64,000 nucleotides of DNA from Rugalucina vietnamica. Its lineage: Eukaryota > Mollusca > Bivalvia > Lucinida > Lucinidae. The DNA is taken from the NCBI GenBank assembly GCA_964017185.1, contig OZ024869.1:55640761-55704760 (forward strand), given 5' to 3'. Within the stretch, counting starts at the first letter, position 1. Each line of letters begins with the position of its first letter. Made by a program: the position numbers and the translations under genes. The notes below the pieces were generated by a model, which saw nothing but the letters and a program-made list of their open reading frames with translations, was not told the origin of the DNA and made no database searches. This document shows positions 37,901 through 49,900 of this stretch, in pieces.

Positions 37901-40900
37901 AGTTGACCAGTTGCAAACCACTATTCCTAATCCAGATAAAATAATGACAATGAGATGTATAGATGTTGTGTGTTTCATATTTACAGCATAATAAGGAAGG
38001 ATGATTTTACTCATAAAAGGGGTGTTAGTGGGTCCAAGTATGATATTTGTTCATTTTTACCCTTCTGAATACATTACTAAAATATGTGAATTCAGAGAGA
38101 CTAACAGCCTTGTTTAAAGAATCTATCTGTGACATCATATTAGATGACTGCTTTTTATTCTGTGGCAAATTTTATTGTATCTATTGCGCTTCTAATTTCA
38201 AGGCTGTTTGTTTCTTGATCTTGTCTGTCAAGTTTGATCATCAACTGAATATTTAAAACTTTTAGTAAATGACAATTACATGTACTTAGTGAAGATCAAG
38301 ATCATATGGCTCAGATAGGATCAGTCAGGTCATGACCTTTACAATAGGAATGGCATGTCTTATGATAATGAACTTTGTACTTGATTTTGGGTGTCATTAT
38401 GGTTTTAGGGTAGTCATTTCATTACTTATTTAGATAAAATGATAAAGTACCAAGGATACTTATTTGTGTCTTGCCAAAATTTCATTCACTAAAATAGGAA
38501 CACAAAGGTCTATTCTCATTTGGTATCATGCTTTTAGTCTACTTTTTTTTATTTTTTTTTTTTTTTTTTTTATTTTTTTTTTTTTTTTTTGCAATCTCTA
38601 TGGCTTAGTAGCTTTCTAAGCTATAGGTTCTAGCTGCTCAGAAATTCAAAGCTTTGTTGAAATTTTTCCTCGGGTACACCTGCTTCTGCTTACCTATTGA
38701 TTGATTTCGCTTGATATGAGTGGCATTATCATAAAAAAGAAGCTTTGATAGAAGTTTGTACATTGTTGTTGATCAGACTTTACCTTAAAGTTTTATGTTT
38801 TGTCCCCTTTATGATGTCTAAATGTTAGAGTGTTATGATGTCTAAATGTTAGAGTGTTTCGTGTTAACCCAGTGTCACAAACTTGTGTTTTCACATCACA
38901 GAAGTTTCCCAGGCAAGACACACAGAGGGTTACTCCTTGGTGCTTTATCCCTTTTGTCACAATGTAAATGTAATGCATCACAGGAATATATCCATAAATC
39001 AATAACAGTATACTGTATATTGAAGTCAGTATTATCACCCAGGATTACCTGTTACAGCGAACTCGGAGGTTCGGGGAACTCGGAGGTAAACAATGGACGG
39101 CGCCTTAGACTAGGGTCAGTATAATATCATTTTTAATATCACATATCGGTAAAATCAGAACTTATTTGTGTTTTGGGCTAAAAAGTATTATAATATGCTA
39201 ACAATTTATGAACAGTGTGGCCGTCTTTGTCCTCACATTAACATGCTAAAGTATTTCGAACTCAGAATTATGCTCACGCAGCAAGAAAATTTGTATTATC
39301 AGGTAAATAGTGGACGACCAATAACATTTGTCAACAAACTGGCAGCTACATTTCAAAATTTAGGCTTTCTCCTCGAGATTTTAAGCATCCTTGCGCATGA
39401 TTACAAAAGGATAAACTCCACAGGCTTAAAAATATTAAGATGGTGTCACATCTTTTGATACGGGAATTCTCGGAGTAATTTTGAAATGTGATATTGGGAA
39501 CTCGGAGGAACGGTTTTGGAGATTCGGAGGTATTTCAACATTTAAGAGCTGTTTTTCCTCTCTTTTTTTCTTGATAATGCTTATCTGAGAGTATATTTGT
39601 TTGAATCACTTCCATTTGCCTACGAATTAAGGAAAGGTAAGCACAAAACGTTTATTCTGATTGTTGTGACACGGTAAGTATGCGCACATGCGTATTAGGG
39701 AGGGGGTGTTTGATGTATACTAGGAAAGGAGATGATCAACAAGCAAGCTACCGTCTATGCAATCTAAACCCCTTACATCCCATCTTGTGTGCGTTATTTA
39801 TTTTATTCACATTATCGACTGTGGGTACTCGATAGAATCTTTCAACGATGCACATGAAAAAAGAAATGTCATTTTACAGCTTATAAAACGGCTGATGCTA
39901 AATTTTCTTGGCCAAGTTTCGATTGGGAGAAATACAGAGGGGAAGATATTTTTGTCAGTGCCCTCATCTGCGTTTGAACTCGATCGACCTGAAAAATCTT
40001 GTGCACACGTTTAACTTGAACATACAGAATACGGGTTTTCTTTCAAGAGCTGATGATACTTTATTTACGTTTTCATAGTTTTAGTTTAAGTTATGGTAAC
40101 AGAGTGGCCGCCTATTGGGCAATAGCTGCTCACTCGGACTCTCAGTATAAGTACCTAATTGTCATTTTGGTTTTTTCCTGCCACGGTTTCGTTGGGCTCG
40201 GAATTTCTTTCTGATTGTGCCTTTTCCTGATCATTGCCAACTTGTACCTGTTTTCATTTAGATCTCCCTGTTTGACACTTTGAATTATGAGATTATAACA
40301 GATTTTGGCAAAATGTTTCAGACGAGTTAAGCTAATTGTGGGACGGTTTTCTGATGCGGTCGCTCAATTTTTATTATTATTGTCTGATGTTCCTTTCACC
40401 TTTACAAGGTTGTTTCAGACATATCGAGACGACTCCATCAATAGGTTGGGCGAAAACGGGAGAACCCCAGAATAAATTCCTGACACACCCGCAAGCAGAA
40501 CTTGGCTTGCTCCACTTGTTACCCTGAGAGTGGATTGAACACATGTGGTTAGGGATTGAATGATTAAGAGTGCTTAATGAAATGGACAAAACATAATAAT
40601 CATGCCAAATAATTATACTCTTAAATATATTTTAATAATAAGTCCATGCCATACATTTAGGTTAGAGTAACATACATGTAGGTTAGAGTGACATATTAAT
40701 GTATATTTGGTACTTTACATATTAACTGGACTGTATGTCATGAAATTAAAGTCTAGTTTGCTCCAGAAGCAAAAACACGAGTCATTTTCAATGAACTGAC
40801 ACTCCGATTTCACCATATCCTAAATTTGACGTTACTCCGAGTTATCCAGATCATACCTCCGATAATTACCGTACCCAAAATTGTGATACCTCCTACATTT

Positions 40901-43900
40901 ACCTGGGTAAAAAGACTGGATATTTTGCATATATGAGGCTAAAATTTTGCATGAAGCTCATTAAGACACTGTATTTTTAGAAACCAGCCGCTGTTTAATG
41001 CGAAAATATCGTAAATACTCAAAATTAAGTGGTCCGAATTGAAAGTGCTTTACAATCATGCGATTTCCAGTTTACATTATTTATTTTTGATTGAAAATTG
41101 ACGTGTCAGCTTAAACTGATGGTGCACGCAGGGGCTTCGTCTTCTAAACTTTGTATGTGCGATATGTTAAAATTTCTAAAGTGGACGTAAATTGAAAATA
41201 AAATAGGATAAATACTGCCCCTAGTCGGATTTGCCTTCCATTGTTTACCTCCGAGTTCCCCGAACCTCCGAGTTCCCTGTAACAGGTAATCCTGGGTGAT
41301 TATTGTCACATATGAATTGTTTTGGTTTATAGCTTTTTACCCACAAAATGTGATTCTGTAGAGTAATATTGACATTTAAACATACTTGTATTTTTTAGAT
41401 AATTAAAATTTATAATGGGACCATAACTTAGAGGACATAATGTGTCATTGTTTTGTCTTTTTGCGATGAAAATGAACTAGATGCAAGGATAAGATGTGTT
41501 GCATTCATCATACTAAAGGTCTCGTTGAGAAGTTTTGTATTGTTTAGCTACATCTTTTTCTTGATTCTTTCCCAGTTTGTTTTCAAAGTTTGTTTTCAAA
41601 GTGTGTGAGAGAGAAAGATGGAGAGTGTAAGAGAAAGAGAAAGACGGAGAGAAAGGGATTCTAACGAATTGAGATAATGTAATATCCGTATATATTCACC
41701 CATATGACGATGAAATTCCGTTTATTATTGTAGTCATTCTCCGACGTAAGTTCATTGTTGTCTGTAAGCTCTACGTATGTAATTTCGAAAGCATGTCAAA
41801 AAATTACAGTAACTCTTCTTTCATCAACACATTTTCATCTTTTATCAAAGCTTTTTCAATGGAAATGATCATAGCATCTGACTCAACTGTTTATGATAAC
41901 TTACACTTTCTTTGAACCTGCATTTGCTTCATTGACTGCACAGAAGGCCTTTAACAGCAGTGGCTACATGATAGTTCTGCAGTATTGAGGCATGCCAGTT
42001 TAGTCCCCTGCTTCTCAAGTTGTTTAGGTACATTCGTATGATAATTTTTATGGACAATTTCCTAAGAACAGGATGGTTTGACGTGATTAAGTCAGGATAA
42101 ACATTAGTCCACAACATGACCCTACCGGGGATCAAACTTGCAACCTCTTAGTTGCAACGTAGATGACTTATCCACTAGACCACTGTGGCACATATTGAAA
42201 TGCTCAAACCGAGTTTGGTACTCGAATTTTCTTAACAAATCAATTACATTTGATTTCTATTTATACATGATAAGTTGTGTATGCTTTTGGCATGCTAGCG
42301 TGAAAAGCTTGCATTTGCATGGGTGTTTCTGCCTTATTCGCTTTGAGGTTATAATGGTTCAAGTGTGAGCATGTTTATTTTCAACTTAGTGAATGGCAGG
42401 TATTTGAGAGTTGCTCTATGATAATTGCTTTTTGAAAAAACTGAATGCTATTAGAGAGTTGCATGTTTTAGTTTTATCATGAGATGTGAATTGCTTTGTT
42501 TAATGGGTAGAGGATAAATTCCATTTTATTGCAAAATATAGAAAATTTTGAATCTTGTGTAAAAACAAGAGAAGTTGATGTTTTTAGCCTATATTTTATT
42601 AGCTCACCTGAGCCGAAGGCTCACAGGTGAGCTTATAGGATAGGCAGGCATCCGTCGTCGTCCGTCGTCGTCGTCCGTCGTCGTCCGTCCACAATTTCAA
42701 AGAAGAATATTTCTGAAGCTAGTAGGCCAATCTTGATCAAATTTAATGTGAACCATAATTGGGTTGGGGGATTGATGGCATTAGGTTTTGGAGCAGATTG
42801 TATCAAAATTGTGGTTTCCATGGCAACAGATAGGTCCCATAGACTTACAATGGGAAAAACTAAAAAAATCTTCTTCCCTGAAACCACTAGGCCCACAGCT
42901 TTGATATTTGGTATGTAGCAATGGCTAATGGTCCTCTACATAAATTGTGCCATTCATGCCCCTGGGGTCAAATTTGGCCACGCCCCGGGGGTCGATAGTC
43001 TCCATAGACTTACTAAGGGAAAAAAATTAAAAAATCTTCTTCTCTGAAACCACAGGGCCCACAGCCTTGATATTTGGTATGTGGCAATGGCTAATGGTCC
43101 TCTACATAAATTGTGCCAGTCATGCCCCTGGGGTCAAATTTGGCCACGCCCCGGGGGTGGATAGTTTCCATAGACTTACAATTGGAAAAACTAAAAAATA
43201 TCTTCTTCTCTGAAACCACTAGGCCAACAGCTTTGATATTTGGTATGTAGCAATGGCTAATGGTCCTCTACATAAATTGTGCCATTCATGCCCCTGGGGT
43301 CAAATTTGGCCATGCCCGGGGGTTAATAGTCTCCATAGACTTACTATGGGAAAAAATAAAAAAACTTCTTCTCTGAAACCACAGGGCCCACAGTTTTGAT
43401 ATTTTGTATGTGGCAATGGCTAATGGTCCTCTACATAAATTATGCCAATCATGTCCCCGGGGTCAAAATTGGCCACGCCCCGGGGGTCGATAGTGATAGT
43501 CTCCATAGACCTACAATAGGAAAAACTAAAAAAATCTTCTTCTCTGAAACCACTAGGCCCACAGCTTTGATATTTGGTATGTAGCAATGGCTAATGGTCC
43601 TCTACATAAATTATACCATTCATGCCCCTGGGGTCAAATTTGGCCACGCCCCGGGGGTGGATAGTTTCCATAGACTTACTATGGGAAAAAGATTAAAAAA
43701 TCTTCTTCTCTGAAACCACAGGGCCCACAGCTTTGATATTTGGTATGTGGCAATGGCTAATGGTCCTCTACATAAATTATGCCAGTCATGCCCCTGGGGT
43801 CAAATTTGGCCACGCCCCGGGGGTGGATAGTTTCCATAGACTTACAATTGGAAAAACTAAAAAAATCTTCTTCTCTGAAACCACTAGGCCCACAGCTTTG

Positions 43901-46900
43901 ATATTTGATATGTAGCAATGGCTAATGGTCCTCTACATAAATTGTGCCATTCATGCCCCTGGGGTCAAATTTGGCCACCCCCCGGGGGTTGATAGTCTCC
44001 ATAGACTTACTATGGGAAAAAAAAAAAAAATCTTCTTCTCTGAAACCACAGGGCCCACAGCTTTGATATTTTGTATGTGGCAATGGCTAATGGTCCTCTA
44101 CATAAATTATGCCAATCATGTCCCCGGGGTCAAAATTGGCCACGCCCCGGGGGTCGATAGTGATAGTCTCCATAGACCTACAATAGGAAAAACTAAAAAA
44201 ATCTTCTTCTCTGAAACCACTAGGCCCACAGCTTTGATATTTGGTATGTAGCAATGGCTAATGGTCCTCTACATAAATTATACCATTCATGCCCCTGGGG
44301 TCAAATTTGGCCACGCCCCGGGGGTCGATAGTCTCCATAGACTTGCTATGGGAAAAAAATTAAACAATCTTCTTCTCTGAAACCACAGGGCCCACAGCTT
44401 TGATATTTTGTATGTGGCAATGGCTAATGGTCCTCTACATAAATTGTGCCAATCATGTCCCCGGGGTCAAAATTGGCCACGCCCCGGGGGTCGATAGTCT
44501 CCATAGACCTACAATAGGAAAAACTAAAAAAATCTTCTTCTCTGAAACCACTAGGCCCACAGCTTTGTTATTTGGTATGTAGCAATGGCTAATGGTCCTC
44601 TACATAAATTGTGCCATTCATGCCCCTGGGGTCAAATTTGGCCAGGCCCCGGAGGTTGATAGTCTCAATAGACTTGCTATGGGAAAAAAAATCAAAAATC
44701 TTCTTCTCTGAAACCACAGGGCACACAGCTTTGATATTTGGTATGTAGCAATGGCTAATGGTCCTCTACATAAATTGTGCCATTCATGCCCCTGGGGTCA
44801 AATTTGGCCACGCCCCAGGGGTTGATAGTCTCCATAGACTTACTATGGGAAAAAAATTAAAAAATCTTCTTCTCTGAAACCAGAGGGCCCACAGCTTTGA
44901 TATTTTGTATGTGGCAATGGCTAATGGTCCTCTACATAAATTGTGCCAATCATGCCCCTGGGGTCAAATTTGGCCACACCCCGGGGGTCGATAGTCTCCA
45001 TAGACCTACAATAGGAAAAAACTAAAAAAATCTTCTTCTCTGAAACCACTGGGCCAACAGCTTTGATATTTGGTATGTAGCAATGGCTAATGGTCCTCTA
45101 CATAAATTGTGCCATTCATGCCCCTGGGGTCAAATTTGGCCATGCCCCGGGGGTTGATAGTCTCCATAGACTTACTATGGGAAAAAAATTAAACAATCTT
45201 CTTCTCTGAAACCACAGGGCCCACAGCTTTGATATTTTGTATGTGGCAATGGCTAATGGTCCTCTACATAAATTGTGCCAATCATGTCCCCGGGGTCAAA
45301 ATTGGCCACGCCCCGGGGGTCGATAGTCTCCATAGACCTACAATAGGAAAAACTAAAAAAATCTTCTTCTCTGAAACCACTAGGCCCACAGCTTTGTTAT
45401 TTGGTATGTAGCAATGGCTAATGGTCCTCTACATAAATTGTGCCATTCATGCCCCTGGGGTCAAATTTGGCCAGGCCCCGGAGGTTGATAGTCTCAATAG
45501 ACTTGCTATGGGAAAAAAAATCAAAAATCTTCTTCTCTGAAACCACAGGGCACACAGCTTTGATATTTGGTATGTAGCAATGGCTAATGGTCCTCTACAT
45601 AAATTGTGCCATTCATGCCCCTGGGGTCAAATTTGGCCACGCCCCAGGGGTTGATAGTCTCCATAGACTTACTATGGGAAAAAAATTAAAAAATCTTCTT
45701 CTCTGAAACCAGAGGGCCCACAGCTTTGATATTTTGTATGTGGCAATGGCTAATGGTCCTCTACATAAATTGTGCCAATCATGCCCCTGGGGTCAAATTT
45801 GGCCACACCCCGGGGGTCGATAGTCTCCATAGACCTACAATAGGAAAAAACTAAAAAAATCTTCTTCTCTGAAACCACTGGGCCAACAGCTTTGATATTT
45901 GGTATGTAGCAATGGCTAATGGTCCTCTACATAAATTGTGCCATTCATGCCCCTGGGGTCAAATTTGGCCATGCCCCGGGGGTTGATAGTCTCCATAGAC
46001 TTACTATGGGAAAAAAATTAAACAATCTTCTTCTCTGAAACCACAGGGCCCACAGCTTTGATATTTTGTATGTGGCAATGGCTAATGGTCCTCTACATAA
46101 ATTGTGCCAATCATGTCCCCAGGGTCAAAATTGGCCACGCCCCGGGGGTCGATAGTCTCCATAGACCTACAATAGGAAAAACTAAAAAAATCTTATTCTC
46201 TGAAACCACTAGGCCCACAGCTTTGTTATTTGGTATGTAGCAATGGCTAATGGTCCTCTACATAAATTGTGCCATTCATGCCCCAGGGGTCAAATTTGGC
46301 CAGGCCTCGGAGGTTGATAGTCTCAATAGAGATGCTATGGGAAAAAAATTCAAAAATCTTTTTCTCTGAAACCACAGGGCACACAGCTTTGATATTTTGT
46401 ATGTGGCAATGGCTAATGGTCCTCTACATAAGTTGTGCCAGCCATGCCCCTGGGGTCAAATTTGGCCACGCCCCAGGGGTAGATAGTCTCCATAGACTTA
46501 CAATGGGAAAAACTAAAAAAATCTTCTTCTCTGAAATCAAAAGGCCCAGAGCTTCTATATTTTGTATGTACCAATGTTTGGTAGTCCCCATTATAAATTG
46601 TGCCAGTCATGCCCCTGGGTCAAATTTGGCCATGCCCCGGGGGTCAATAGTGTCCATGCATAGACTTTCATTGGTCGATTCTCAATTAATTTAAATCTCA
46701 TGAGCTTACAATGTGATAATCTCTCAGGTGAGCTACAGGACCAATGGTCCTCTAGTTTTTGATATAACACAGCATTGTGGATTTATCAAAATGTCCAAAT
46801 TATTTTGTATGTTTTACAAATCCATATTTTCTCCTATAATTTAAGAGGGAATGTATTTGGTGCAGTCAGCATTCTGAGGTATTTGTATAATAATAACATT

Positions 46901-49900
46901 TTTTACTTTTTTTTGATGCATATAGCTTAAATATTTATTTATTTATTTGGTGGATACTGTATAGTTTTAATTGATCATGTAGTCTCATGGATGCTGCACC
47001 AATTATTTATTATCATCTTAAAGATAAAGGCAAACATTACTTTATTTAGGCTTATCATAAGGGCTTTTGATGCTGCTGCTAATGCAAAAAGTTATATTTC
47101 AAAGCAGAATCAACCTGCAGATTTATTATGCCTTTTGCACTACTCGGAAATTAAATTTGCCATATTGTGGAGACATTAGAAAAAAATCAGATTGTAAATA
47201 ATTGGTGCATTTTGGTGAATGGCTTAAATTTTTTATCCTTGAGGGCTGTTCCCATTTTAACTGGATGATATTTAACAAACCGACACCACCTCCAAATGAA
47301 TTTATCCGAAATTTACATAGCAATTTTGGCATAAATAAAATGTATAATTAATAAGCTTTAAAAAATCTTTTGCTTGACCATTTGTAGTGTACATATAGCT
47401 TATGTATGGTGTATTATGCACAAATCGTGACAACATGGGTGGATCCAGAGGGGGGGACAGGGGGTCCGGACCCCTCCTGGAATTGCCAGATTATTAAGTT
47501 TTGCCATGTTGAAATTTTCCGTCTGACCCCTTCTGAGAATTTTCTGGATCCGCGCATGGACATTATCTACATACAAGTATAGCAAACAAAGCTTGATGCT
47601 GCTTATTGACCTCTATTAGAATAAACATTAGAAATTGATAATGTAATACTAAATCATTTAAGAAGTATTGTTGGTGTTCTTCATGTTTACCCCATTCAAC
47701 AGCTAAGGTCATTATAAAGATAGGTCCTGGGTTTAATGTTTGATCCGTTAGGCTAGAGAAGCTCATTCTTGCACACCTGGCGAGAAAATATCAGTTTATC
47801 CAAGTTTTTGGCCAGGGGGTGGAAATTTTTATCTACCCCTGGTTGTCTGACCCTGCATACAAGTGTTCCTTTTTAACATTGGTTGTATAGGATGTCACAT
47901 AACTTTATCGTTAATCGCACAATAATTTTTTCATGACGATATCAGAAACGTTCTATTTCAACATGGCAGACGCAATTGCTGTGTTTTCCAATGAAAATGT
48001 TATGAAAATCAAGCGTTGTCGCAATAAGGGGTGCAATAAAATGAATCTATTGTGTGTGTAAGGTAGGGATAGACAAATCTGTCCCTTGGGTCAGTTTGGC
48101 ATCACAAGGCGAGCCTCAAGATGTGAAAGTGACCCTCAGGATAGATTTGTCTATCCATCCCTGACACTCATGTAAGATTCTTATAATCTTGAACTTGTGG
48201 CCTCTGGTTCACAAGGTCAAGGCAGCAGCTTAAGAGAAAGGATTGACTAGGATCAGTGATGAATGTTGCTTGGATGGATCCATTGATTTTATAAGGAATC
48301 ACCTTTCATTTTATATCATGCAAGTTTTAACTTTAAAAATATGTATAACTTGTACCTGTATTTGCTTCTGAGGTTTGTTCAAAGTAAAGTAGAACCTAAT
48401 GTCCTATGTTCAAAAGGTGCTGTGAAAGTTTGGAGAGGGATGGTACCTTAAACTTGGAGGATCTCACAAATCCCGAAATAATTTCCTGTAGAAGTTTTAC
48501 CCTTAATATAGTAAATAGACTGTTGTTTTTCAAGGGCAGACATAGTAAATGGCATGGTATCTAGGCTGTCAACCAGTGGGCGGTAAGATTTGAACACTTT
48601 TGTGAGTGGTGAAAACACTTATCTGAAAGACTGCCAAAATGTTAGACGAAAAAAGTTGTTGATTGGGGCCTTGGCTATGTTTCCAATTTACACAAAAATT
48701 ATATCAGCAAGAGCATTTATGTAGGGTGATATCATCATCTGATCATAGACATGTTCATTTAGTAGATCTAATATTGTACCTATATTTAAAATGATAATTC
48801 AAGATTACCACTACAGTAGTCTGTTTTAGTCTTTAGCTAGTATCTCACTGGCATGTGAATTTCTCGCAACTATTTTGCGAAGTTAGTCACAGACTTTTGC
48901 ACGGCATTCGTACGAGTGTCACACGAGTATCTTGAGAATTTTCATGTGTCTCGAACTAGTCATGAACTGGTCGCAAAGGTTTTAAACATGTTTAAAAATT
49001 TTATGCGAATTTTTCCCCCCAAAATATTTGGCAAGACTGTCGTGCGACATTCGTGCGAGTGTCGTGAACCTGTCGCAGTGAAATTTTGGCTTTACAATGC
49101 GAAATTTTCACAACACTCATACAAATGTTGTAAGACAGTCGCGCGACAGTCTTGAGTAAACATGCAAACACCTTGCAACTATCTGGCGAAAAAATAAAAC
49201 TAAGCGACATTCTTACGAATGTTGTGCGACACTCTCACAAATGTCTCGCAACTGTTGTAAATGAAAATGAAAATAAAGCTGCATTCGTGGGAATGTTGTA
49301 AGACACTCTCATGAATGTCTTGAGTCGAGCGACAGTTGCGAGATATATTTTCAAAATTAGTCCGAAATTTGCGAATATGTTGCATGAATGTCCATTCAGT
49401 GAGACTGCAACATGAAAGTTGCTGCGTAATAGTCGAGAACAGTTAGCGAACTAGTCTCCAGTTGGCGCATTCCAGTGAGATAGGGGCTTTTCTTAATGTT
49501 AGTTGTTTTTGGAAAATGAAAATAGGAGACATTTTTTTTAGTTTTTTCGTAAAGGGTCATTTTTCAGTTTTTGGTGATTGAGTCAGGGATGAAGGCAGTG
49601 GTTGAGGAAGGACATTTGCACATGTAGCGTATGCTGTACACTCTCACCCCCAGCACAAACTACTGCAATATGGGAAATAATTATTGATAAGAAATTTGTC
49701 AGCGAGGTTTTCATACTCATGTTGAATAGTGAAAACGACCCAGAAAAATAATTGGCATTGACATGTATTAACTGTTTAACACAGTTTGAAATTCCCATAT
49801 TGCAGTACAGTATATATAGCCGTTTTGATCGCTGGTTGTAGATAATTTTGCCCACTGGCAAGAACAACAGAATGTTCATTTACTTTTTTTGATGCAAGTC

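Noticed and set aside
43396-46694. Repeated ORFs of 60-141 aa (VLYIN..KTKKIFFSETT type) in the array
   Set aside because: They are frames through 166-bp non-coding units (not a multiple of three), broken in every unit, with no start context or domain.
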